The position numbers and the translations under genes were made by a program. Shown one piece after another: positions 1 through 9,124 of a DNA stretch of 9,911 nucleotides. The notes under the pieces were generated by a model, which saw only the letters and a program-made list of their open reading frames with translations, searched no databases and was not told the origin of the DNA. The stretch is taken from the NCBI GenBank assembly GCA_946479205.1, contig CAMLFJ010000075.1:1-9911 (forward strand), written 5' to 3'. The first letter of the stretch is position 1, and every line of letters begins with the position of its first letter. The stretch comes from an uncultured bacterium. Its GTDB lineage: Bacteria; Methylomirabilota; Methylomirabilia; Rokubacteriales; CSP1-6.

Positions 1-2082
1 GAGGCGCCCGACTTCGTGGGGACGGCGTGGCCCGCGCTGCCCACCGACCGCGTACGCTTCGTCGGCGAAGCGGTGGCGGTGGTGGCCGCGAGCACGGCCT
101 ACGCCGCCGCCGACGGGGCCGCGCTCGTCGAGGTCGACTACGATCCACTGCCCGCGGTGCCCGACCTGGAGACCGCGCTCGATCCTCGGGCGGCGCGTCT
201 GCACCCCGCCCATGCCTCCAATATCCTCTTCGAGCGCCGGGGCGGGCAGGGCGACGTGGACCGCGCCTTCGCGGCCGCCGCGATCGTGCTGCGCGAGACG
301 TTCACCCACGCGCGCTGCTCGGCGGCACCGCTCGAAGGGCGCGGGCTGATCGCGCGCTGGGAGGGCGACGCGCTCACGCTCTGGACGGGCAGCCAGGTGC
401 CGCACGTCTTCCGGACCGGCGTCGCCCGCGCCTTCGGCCTGCCCGAGGCGCGCGTGCGGGTGATCGTGCCCGACACCGGCGGTGGCTTCGGACAGAAGAT
501 GCACCTGATGCCCGAGGATCTCGCGGTGGCCGCCCTGGCTCGCCGTACCGGGCGGCCGGTCAAGTGGATCGAGACCCGGCGCGAGAACCTGGCCGCGGCG
601 GCCCAGGCCCGAGAAGGGCGCGTGGAGATCGAGGCGGCCGCCGACGCGGCCGGCGTGCTGCTGGCGCTGCGCGCGCGACTCTGGTCGGACGCGGGGGCGT
701 ATCACGTCTACCCGCTCACCGCCGCGCTCGAGCCGCTGGGCAGCGCGTCGATCCTGCCCGGGCCCTACCGGACGCCCGCCTACGACTTCCACCTCACCGC
801 GCTCGCCACCACCAAGCCGCCGCTCGGCGCGTATCGGGGCGTGGGGATGACGATGGGGGCCTTCGTGATGGAGCGCACGATGGACCTGCTCGCGGATCGG
901 CTCGGCCTCGACCCGGCCGAGATCCGTCGACGCAATCTCATCCCCCGCGACGCCTATCCCTTCACCTCCGCCACCGGCCTCGTCTACGATAGCGGCGACT
1001 ACCCGAAGGCGCTCGAGCAGGCGCTCGCGCTGGCCGGCTACGATCGGCTCGCGCGCGAGCGCGACGAGGGGCGCGCGCGGGGGCGGCTGCTGGGCATAGG
1101 CCTCGCGTGCTACACGGAGTACACGGGCATCGGCTCCGAGACGTACCGCCGGCGCGGCATGGCGGACGTGCCGGGGCACGAGGCCGCGAGGGTCGAGATG
1201 GCGGCGGACGGCCGCGTCACCTGCTACGTGTCGTTTCCCTCCCAGGGTCAGGGGCACGCGACCACCACCGCGCAGCTCGTCGCCGATCAGCTCGGCGTGG
1301 CCCTCGAGGCGGTGACGGTCCGGCAGCCCGATACCGACACCGCCCCCGGGGGCACCGGCACCTTCGCGAGCCGCGGCGCGATCGCCCAGAGCGGCGCGGC
1401 CGGCGCGGCCGCGGGCACGGTGCGGCGCAAGCTCCTGGTGATCGCGGGCGATCTGCTCGAGGCGAGCCCCGCGGATCTGCTGCTCCGCGCGGGGCGCGTG
1501 AGCGTGCGGGGGATGCCCGATCGCGGCGTCTCGGTGGCCGAGGTCGCGCGCCGCGCCTCCGTCCCGGATGGCCTGCCTCCGGGGATGGAGCCGGGGCTCG
1601 CGGCCACCCAGTCCTTCGATCCGCCGGGGCCGACCTTCTCGGGCGCGGTGCACGTGGCCGGTGTCGAGGTGGATCCCGACACCGGTCGCGTCACGGTGCG
1701 CGAGTACACGGTCGTCGAGGATTGCGGGCCGGTGATCAACCCGATGATCGTCGAGGGCCAGATCCACGGGGCGGTGGCCCAGGGCATCGGCGAGGCGCTC
1801 AGCGAGCGCCTCGTCTACGACGAGAGCGGCCAGCTCGCGACGGGCACCCTGATGGACTACGCGCTGCCGGTGGCCGGCGGGCTGCCGTGCTTCACCATCG
1901 GCCATCTGGAGACGCCGTCGCCGCTGACTCCCGGCGGCTACAAGGGCATGGGCGAGGGCGGCACGATCGGCGCGCCCGCCGCCATCGCCAACGCGGTGGC
2001 GGACGCGATGAAGCCGCTCGGCGTGACGATCACCACGCTGCCGATCCTGCCCGCCGCCCTCTGGGGCGATCGTGGACGTTAA
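1..2082 (+). CDS. Xanthine dehydrogenase family protein, molybdopterin-binding (large) subunit, 5' partial
   Basis: This is the catalytic large subunit of a molybdenum hydroxylase (xanthine dehydrogenase/aldehyde oxidase/CoxL superfamily). Such subunits bind the molybdopterin-cytosine-dinucleotide or related Mo cofactor and hydroxylate an unknown substrate. The frame is open to base 1, so the gene starts upstream. About 693 residues are present, and family members are usually about 770-800, so roughly the first 80-100 are missing. The GTG at 16 is an internal Val codon, not the start. Visible motifs are the N-terminal 'a/b hammerhead' segment VRFVGEAVAVV, the Mo-cofactor glycine loop GGGFGQK (bases 478-498), the active-site loop GAYRGVGM (826-849) and the C-terminal GMGEGG, whose Glu codon at 1954-1956 aligns with the catalytic Glu of the family. 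The loop is not the AYxCSFR of form I CO dehydrogenase, so a CO-oxidising role is not supported. The FAD and 2Fe-2S partner subunits are not in the window and may lie upstream. The stop overlaps the next gene by 11 bp. Confidence 0.93.
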   Translation, partial: EAPDFVGTAWPALPTDRVRFVGEAVAVVAASTAYAAADGAALVEVDYDPLPAVPDLETALDPRAARLHPAHASNILFERRGGQGDVDRAFAAAAIVLRETFTHARCSAAPLEGRGLIARWEGDALTLWTGSQVPHVFRTGVARAFGLPEARVRVIVPDTGGGFGQKMHLMPEDLAVAALARRTGRPVKWIETRRENLAAAAQAREGRVEIEAAADAAGVLLALRARLWSDAGAYHVYPLTAALEPLGSASILPGPYRTPAYDFHLTALATTKPPLGAYRGVGMTMGAFVMERTMDLLADRLGLDPAEIRRRNLIPRDAYPFTSATGLVYDSGDYPKALEQALALAGYDRLARERDEGRARGRLLGIGLACYTEYTGIGSETYRRRGMADVPGHEAARVEMAADGRVTCYVSFPSQGQGHATTTAQLVADQLGVALEAVTVRQPDTDTAPGGTGTFASRGAIAQSGAAGAAAGTVRRKLLVIAGDLLEASPADLLLRAGRVSVRGMPDRGVSVAEVARRASVPDGLPPGMEPGLAATQSFDPPGPTFSGAVHVAGVEVDPDTGRVTVREYTVVEDCGPVINPMIVEGQIHGAVAQGIGEALSERLVYDESGQLATGTLMDYALPVAGGLPCFTIGHLETPSPLTPGGYKGMGEGGTIGAPAAIANAVADAMKPLGVTITTLPILPAALWGDRGR

Positions 2083-4060
2083 GGCCGCCGCGCCCGGCCG
2101 CCTCCGGGCGCGCGTGGGGCTGGTCCTCGTGCTCGCGCTGGCCGCGGCGCTGCGGCTCTGGCGCCTCGACCAGAACGGGTTCGACAACGAGTACTACGCG
2201 GCGGCGGTGCGCAGCATGATGGGCGGCTGGCACGCGTTCTTCTACAACTCGTTCGACCCCGCCGGCTTCGTCTCGGTGGACAAGCCGCCGCTCGCGCTCT
2301 GGATCCAGGTGGCGACCGTCAAGATCTTCGGGTTCTCGTCGCTCGCGGTGCTGCTGCCGCAGGTGATCGAGGGGCTGGCCGCGGTGGCGCTGCTCTGCCA
2401 CCTGGTGGGCCGGCGCTTCGGCGCGGCGGCCGGCCTGCTCGCCGGGCTCTTCCTGGCCCTGAGCCCCATCGCGGTCGCGGTGGACCGCTCGGGCAATACC
2501 GATACCGGACTCGTGCTCGTGCTGCTGCTGGCCGCCTGGGCCGTGCTGGTCGCCACCGAACGCGCGAGCCGCGGTCTCCTGCTGCTCGCGATGGCCCTGA
2601 TCGGGCTCGGGTTCAACGTGAAGATGCTGGCCGCCTTCGTGGTCCTGCCGACCTTCGCGCTCGTCTACTGGCTGGGCGCCGCGCGCCCGTGGCGCCGCCG
2701 CCTCGTGGACCTGACCCTGGGCGGCCTGCTGCTCGCCGCGGTGTCGCTGCCGTGGATGATCGCCTACGATCTGACGCCGCCGGCGCGCCGGCCGTTCGTG
2801 GGGAGCAGCCCGCGCAACTCGATGATCGACCTGGCCGTCGGCCACAACGGGATCGGCCGGTTCGTGCGGCTCTGGCAGACGGCCCGCGTGGGAGAGGCGC
2901 TGAGCCAGACGCCGCGCGCCACGACTGGAGCGGCGCCGGCCTCCGCGGCGGCGTCCGCCTACGGGCGGCTCTTCGTGCGGGCGCCGGTGGGGCCGGGGCG
3001 CCTGGCCGACGGCCTGCTCGCGGCCCAGGCCGAGTGGCTCCTTCCACTCGCGCTGGTTCCCGTGGCGATCCTGATCGCGGGCGGCCTCGGGCCGCCGCTC
3101 TCGCCGACGCGTCTCGACGTGCTCCTGTGGACCGGATGGGTATTCACCTACGCGGCGGTCTACAGCTACGCGGGCGGCATCTTCCACTTCTACTACATGT
3201 CGACGCTCGGGCCGCCCCTGGCCGGGCTCGCCGCGGTGGGCGCGAGCCACGCGTGGGCGCGTTACCGCAGCGGCGGCGCGCCCGCGATGCTGTTGCCGGG
3301 GGCGCTGCTCGTCACCGCACTCTGGCAGGTGTACGTGCACTTGGCCGGGCTCCCGGCGATCGCGGAGGACTGGCATCGGCGGCTGCCGATCTGGGCCCTC
3401 GGAGCCGCGCTGGTGGCGGCGGTCGCGCTCGTGGCGCTGGCGCTCCGTCCCGGCCTCGCGGCGGCTCCGGCCGGCGCGGCCCTGGGCGTCGGGCTGGCCG
3501 CGCTGCTGGTGATGCCGGCGGCGTGGGCGCTCAGCAGCGTGCTGGTGCGCGGGATCGCGGTGATCCCGTCGGCGGACATCGGGCGGCTCGGCGGCCGCTC
3601 ATTCGGCGTCGAGCCGCGCTGGCGCCTCGCGGAGGCGGACGACCGCCAGGCCCTGATCGCCTTCCTCCGAGCGAACCACCACGGCGAGCGCTTCCTGCTG
3701 GCGACGCCGAGCGCGCAGCTCGCCTCCCCGGTTATCATCGCGACGGGCGAGCCGGTCATGGCGATGGGCGGTTTCCACGGACTCGATCCCATCCTGACGC
3801 CGGAGCGCCTGGCCCGGCTCGTCGAGGAGCGGCAGGTGCGATTCGTCATGCTGGGGGACCTGTCGATCGCGAGCCGCTTCATGGGCGCCGAGGCGGCCGG
3901 GCGCCCGCTCGCCGACTGGGTGCGGGCTCACGGCCGCCCGATCGACCTCGCGCTCTGGAGCGGGCCGGCCGCGGGATTCGGGCGCGGCGCGCGGCGGCAA
4001 CTCTACGATCTGAATCCGGAGGCGGGCCTGGTTCCGGCCTCCGAAAAGGAGAAGACATGA
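2072..4060 (+). CDS. GT39-family, YkcB-like polytopic membrane glycosyltransferase
   Basis: The product has 662 residues and looks like a lipid-phosphate-sugar-dependent glycosyltransferase of the GT39/ArnT/PMT fold. It should act at the outer face of the cytoplasmic membrane, but donor and acceptor are unknown. After a short basic N-terminus there is a first membrane segment (about 16-30), then the loop FDNEYYAAAVRSM (37-49), whose acidic residues match the catalytic Asp/Glu site of GT-C enzymes, and SVDKPPLALW (68-77), both typical of the YkcA/YkcB subgroup. DRSGNTDTG (138-146) is a second conserved polar loop. Roughly eleven to thirteen hydrophobic segments follow up to about residue 490. 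The last ~150 residues form a soluble domain (FLRANHHGERFLLATPSAQL, then a segment ending in RFVMLGD), as in YkcB homologues. The GTG at 2072 is the earliest start, inside the preceding gene; an in-frame GTG at 2114 is an alternative, and neither has a strong ribosome site. The stop overlaps the next gene as ATGA. Membership is clear; the substrate is not. Confidence 0.85.
   Translation: MDVKAAAPGRLRARVGLVLVLALAAALRLWRLDQNGFDNEYYAAAVRSMMGGWHAFFYNSFDPAGFVSVDKPPLALWIQVATVKIFGFSSLAVLLPQVIEGLAAVALLCHLVGRRFGAAAGLLAGLFLALSPIAVAVDRSGNTDTGLVLVLLLAAWAVLVATERASRGLLLLAMALIGLGFNVKMLAAFVVLPTFALVYWLGAARPWRRRLVDLTLGGLLLAAVSLPWMIAYDLTPPARRPFVGSSPRNSMIDLAVGHNGIGRFVRLWQTARVGEALSQTPRATTGAAPASAAASAYGRLFVRAPVGPGRLADGLLAAQAEWLLPLALVPVAILIAGGLGPPLSPTRLDVLLWTGWVFTYAAVYSYAGGIFHFYYMSTLGPPLAGLAAVGASHAWARYRSGGAPAMLLPGALLVTALWQVYVHLAGLPAIAEDWHRRLPIWALGAALVAAVALVALALRPGLAAAPAGAALGVGLAALLVMPAAWALSSVLVRGIAVIPSADIGRLGGRSFGVEPRWRLAEADDRQALIAFLRANHHGERFLLATPSAQLASPVIIATGEPVMAMGGFHGLDPILTPERLARLVEERQVRFVMLGDLSIASRFMGAEAAGRPLADWVRAHGRPIDLALWSGPAAGFGRGARRQLYDLNPEAGLVPASEKEKT
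4044..4051 (+). promoter_or_regulatory. Ribosome binding site for the ModA-like gene
   Basis: AAAAGGAG lies 5 bases before the ATG at 4057 and is an A-rich, strong Shine-Dalgarno match in an otherwise very GC-rich region. It also encodes part of the Glu-Lys-rich tail of the upstream glycosyltransferase. It fixes the start of the ModA-like protein and suggests that its translation does not depend only on coupling through the ATGA overlap. Confidence 0.8.
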
Positions 4061-4836
4061 CGAGCCTGAGGCGAGCGGCGATCGGGTTGGCGTTCTGGGC
4101 GGGCATCACGGGTGCGGGGGTCGGCGGCGCCGCGGCCACCGAGCTCCGCGTCTTCAGCGCGGGCGCGGTGCGGGCCATCGTCACCGAGCTGGCGCAGGCC
4201 TTCCAGCAGGAGACCGGGCATACCGTGACCCTCTCCTTCGGCACGGTCGGCGTCACGCGTGGCAAGCTGGCGAGCGCCGAGCCGGTGGACGTGGTCATCA
4301 TGACCGACGCGGCCATCGACGACGTGGCCTCGCAGGGCGCGGTGGTTCCGGGCACTCGCGCCGACCTCGCGCGGACGGGCATGGGGCTCGGCGTGCGCGA
4401 GGGCGCGCCCCGGCCCGACATCACCACGTCGGAGGCGTTCAAGCAGACCCTGCTCGCCGCCAAGTCGATCGTGTACGTGGATCCCAAGCAGGGCGCCACC
4501 AGCGGCATCCATTTCGCGAGCGTGCTGGACCGGCTCGGCATCGCGGAGGCGGTGCGAGGGAAGAGCCAGCTCGTGCCCGGCGGCTATCCGGCCGAGAAGG
4601 TCGCGTCCGGTGAGGCCGAGGTGGTGGTGCACCAGATCAGCGAGATCGTGCCGGTGAAGGGCGTGACGCTGGTCGGCCCGCTGCCGCCCGATCTCCAGAA
4701 GGTCACCGTCTACTCGGCGGGTCTGGCCGCGCGCAGCGCCGCGCCGGAGACCGCGCGAGCCTTCATCGCGTTCCTGACCCGGCCCGCCTTCAAGGCCAAG
4801 TTCGCCGCCGCGGGGCTCGACTACCGGCAGCCCTGA
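4057..4836 (+). CDS. ModA-like periplasmic substrate-binding protein (putative molybdate/oxyanion binder)
   Basis: The product has 259 residues and a Sec-type signal peptide: basic start (TSLRRA), hydrophobic core, and a small-residue end around Ala25-Ala27, with likely cleavage before TELRVF. There is no lipobox Cys, so it should be a soluble periplasmic protein and not a substrate of the neighbouring Lgt. The mature part follows the type 2 periplasmic-binding (ModA/Wtp-like) pattern. It has ELRVFSAGAV (29-38), the amphipathic helix AFQQETGHTV (48-57), a VDVVIMTD segment (77-84), VDPKQGATSG in the second lobe (141-150), and the C-terminal block AFIAFLTRPAFKAKFAAAGLD ending near residue 255. 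The usual ModA ligand loops (FAAASL and FGASG) are changed to FSAGAV and FGTVGVT, so molybdate as ligand is uncertain. No permease or ATPase gene is present on either side. The ATG overlaps the upstream stop by 4 bp (ATGA). Co-location with a molybdoenzyme fits a role in Mo supply or substrate sensing, but that is inference. Confidence 0.85.
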   Translation: MTSLRRAAIGLAFWAGITGAGVGGAAATELRVFSAGAVRAIVTELAQAFQQETGHTVTLSFGTVGVTRGKLASAEPVDVVIMTDAAIDDVASQGAVVPGTRADLARTGMGLGVREGAPRPDITTSEAFKQTLLAAKSIVYVDPKQGATSGIHFASVLDRLGIAEAVRGKSQLVPGGYPAEKVASGEAEVVVHQISEIVPVKGVTLVGPLPPDLQKVTVYSAGLAARSAAPETARAFIAFLTRPAFKAKFAAAGLDYRQP

Positions 4837-4872
4837 CGGCCCGGCCGGGCGGCGCCGTGCTATCGTGCTGAC

Positions 4873-5730
4873 GTGTTCGCCTCGCCCGGCGCCATCGCGT
4901 TAAGGCTCGGCCCGCTCGAGATCCGCTGGTACGGCATCCTCATGGCCACCGCGATCCTGGTGGGCTTCTGGATCGCCCACCGGCGCGCGCTCCGGGAGGG
5001 GCTGCCCGCCGACGAGATCATCCGCACCGCGCAGTGGGCGGTGGTGGCGGGCCTGGTCGGCGCGCGGCTGTACGAGGTCGTCTTCAACTGGGACTACTAC
5101 GGCCGGAATTGGGGGAAGATCGTCGCGGTCTGGGAAGGCGGGCTCGCGATGCACGGCGGGCTCATCGTGGGGCCGATCGTCGGCGCGCTGCTCGCGTGGC
5201 GATGGGGCGTGCCGGTGCTGCGCTCGCTCGACGTCATCGCGCCCAGCATGATCCTGGGCCAGGCCATCGGCCGCTGGGGGAACTTCTTCAACGAGGAGGC
5301 CTTCGGGGCTCCCACCGATCTGCCCTGGAAGCTCTACATCTCGCCGTCGCACCGGCCGCTCGAGTTCCGGCAGGTCGATTTCTTCCACCCCACGTTCCTC
5401 TACGAGTCGCTGTGGAACCTGCTCGTGTTCGCGCTGCTCGTGCGGTGGATCCGTCCGCGGATCGGGCGCTATCCGGGCGCGGTCTTCTTCGCCTACATCG
5501 GGCTCTACTCGGTGGGCCGGTTCGCGATCGAATCGGTGCGGCTCGACAGCTTCTGGATGGGCCCGTTCCGGGTGGGCCAGCTCGCGAGCGTGGCCGGGGT
5601 GCTGGTGGCGGCGGCGGGGATCTGGTGGGCCCTGCGGCGGCCCCCGCTCGACGTGAGGCCGGCGGCCCCCGCTCCGGCGGCGGCTACGGGTAGAGACCGC
5701 GGGAGACGTGGGCGTCGGCCACCCGGCTGA
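4873..5730 (+). CDS. lgt: Prolipoprotein diacylglyceryl transferase
   Basis: Lgt transfers diacylglycerol from phosphatidylglycerol to the lipobox cysteine of prolipoproteins, the first step of lipoprotein maturation, in the cytoplasmic membrane. The 285-residue product has the usual length and about seven hydrophobic segments. The family signature is present as GRWGNFFNEEAFG (133-145), containing the essential Arg134 (E. coli Arg143) and Asn137. Also present are Tyr20 in RWYGIL (E. coli Tyr26), His94 in AMHGGL (E. coli His103), HPTFLYESLWN (172-182) and Arg216/Glu220 in SVGRFAIESVR (E. coli Arg239 region). The GTG start at 4873 is the only possible start after the preceding stop in this frame and gives a normal N-terminus; no clear Shine-Dalgarno precedes it. 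The gene follows the ModA-like gene by 36 bp and probably shares its transcript. The last ~25 residues are a Pro/Ala/Arg-rich tail, partly encoded in the 47-bp overlap with the convergent glutamate dehydrogenase gene. Confidence 0.96.
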   Translation: MFASPGAIALRLGPLEIRWYGILMATAILVGFWIAHRRALREGLPADEIIRTAQWAVVAGLVGARLYEVVFNWDYYGRNWGKIVAVWEGGLAMHGGLIVGPIVGALLAWRWGVPVLRSLDVIAPSMILGQAIGRWGNFFNEEAFGAPTDLPWKLYISPSHRPLEFRQVDFFHPTFLYESLWNLLVFALLVRWIRPRIGRYPGAVFFAYIGLYSVGRFAIESVRLDSFWMGPFRVGQLASVAGVLVAAAGIWWALRRPPLDVRPAAPAPAAATGRDRGRRGRRPPG

Positions 5731-6942
5731 TGCCCTCCATCAGCGCACCGGTCCGGAGGTCCACGCCGTTCTTCTGGGCGGTGCGCCACACGCTGGTGTA
5801 CGAGCGCGCCATGATCTCCTGGAGGCGCGCGATGATCTCGCTCTCCTTCCAGAAGTAGTACTGGAGACCCTGCACCCACTCGAAGTACGACACCACCACC
5901 CCGCCCGCGTTGCACAGGATATCGGGGATGACGGTCACCCCGCGGTCGCGCAGGATCTCGTCGGCCTCGGGGGTGGTGGGCCCGTTGGCGGCCTCCGCGA
6001 TGATGTGGGCCTTGATGCGCTCCGCGTTGCGCGCGTGGATCACCGAGTCGACCGCGGCCGGGATCAGCACGTCACAGGGCTGCTCCAGGATCTGCTCGTT
6101 GCTGACCGCCTCGGCGCCCGGGAACCCCACCACGCTCCCGGTCTGGGCCAGATGATCCTGGAGCTGCCGGACGTCGAGGCCCGCGGGATTCCACACCCCG
6201 CCCTTGACGTCGCTGATGCCCGCGATCGTGCACCCGTCGTTCCACAGCAGGCGCGCGGCCACGCTGCCCACGTTGCCGAATCCCTGGATGACGATCTTCT
6301 TGCCCCGCAGCTCCTGGCCCAGGCTCTTCACCGCCTGGTAGAGCACGAACACGATGCCCCGCCCGGTGGCCTCGCGCCGGCCCGCGGAGCCGCCCACGAT
6401 GATCGGCTTGCCGGTGACCACCCCGGGCACGCTCTTGCCCTGGGTCATCGAGTAGGTGTCCATCATCCACGCCATGGTCTGCTCGTCGGTGCCGAGGTCG
6501 GGGGCGGGGATGTCGAGATCCGGGCCGATCATGAGGATGATCTCGGTGGTGTAGCGGCGGGTGAGGTGCTCCAGTTCGCGCGGGGACAGCTCGCGCGGGT
6601 TGCAGCGCACCCCGCCCTTGGCCCCGCCGTAGGGCAGGCCCATCAGCGCGCACTTCCAGCTCATGAGCATCGCGAGCGCGGTGACCTCGCCCAGGTTGAC
6701 CCCGAGGTCGTAGCGCAGACCGCCCTTGGTCGGCCCGAGCGCGGTGTTGTGGTGCACGCGGTAGCCGATGAACACTTCGGTATCGCCGCGATCCATGCGG
6801 ATCGGCACCGAGACCACGAGGGCGCGGCGCGGGAAGCGCAGGCGCTCGTGGATGTCGGAATCGAGCGCGAGCCGGGCCGCCACGCGATCGAGCTGGGCCA
6901 GCGCGGTGCGGTGCAGCTCGGAATCGAACTCGGGCGCGTCCA

Positions 6943-6946
<4 letters not shown>
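5684..6946 (-). CDS. gdhA: Glutamate dehydrogenase (Glu/Leu/Phe/Val dehydrogenase family)
   Basis: This 420-residue cytoplasmic enzyme is predicted to interconvert glutamate with 2-oxoglutarate plus ammonium using NAD(P). Length and motifs fit the hexameric RocG/GudB-type glutamate dehydrogenases rather than the shorter (about 350-370 residue) leucine or phenylalanine dehydrogenases. Seen are the substrate-site segments GPTKGGLRY (71-79) and MSWKCALMGLPYGGAKGG (95-112) with catalytic Lys110, PAPDLGTDEQTMAWMMD (147-163) with the conserved Asp150, the Rossmann loop IVIQGFGNVGS (218-228), GISDVKGGV (243-251), and the AEAANGPTTPEAD segment (317-329). Asp after the second strand (GISD) suggests NAD rather than NADP, but this is a weak clue. 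The first ATG of a tandem ATG-ATG was chosen because AGGAG lies 8 bases upstream and the ATG overlaps the glgX stop as ATGA. Position as last gene after glgB-glgX suggests co-expression with glycogen metabolism. The same frame stays open far upstream, but that part is out of frame with glgX and is not protein. Confidence 0.95.
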
Positions 6947-9111
<2,165 letters not shown>

Positions 9112-9124
9112 GAGTGGCGCCGCC

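Noticed and set aside
1..2082. Naming the large subunit coxL (aerobic CO dehydrogenase).
   Set aside because: It lacks the AYxCSFR active-site motif, and no coxM or coxS gene is in the window.
2030..3376. A 448-codon minus-strand open frame opposite the glycosyltransferase.
   Set aside because: It has an Arg/Gln/His/Glu-rich, repeat-like translation with no family features, and the plus strand is explained by a clear membrane protein.
2689..4056. Long in-frame extension upstream of the ModA-like gene.
   Set aside because: It is the shifted frame of the glycosyltransferase, rich in Arg/Gly/Ala. The ATG at 4057 with signal peptide and AAAAGGAG is the clear start.
4839..4850. Perfect 12-bp palindrome GCCCGGCCGGGC between the ModA-like gene and lgt, considered as a terminator.
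   Set aside because: The stem would be only four base pairs around a four-base loop with no T-run after it, and such GC palindromes are expected by chance in this composition.
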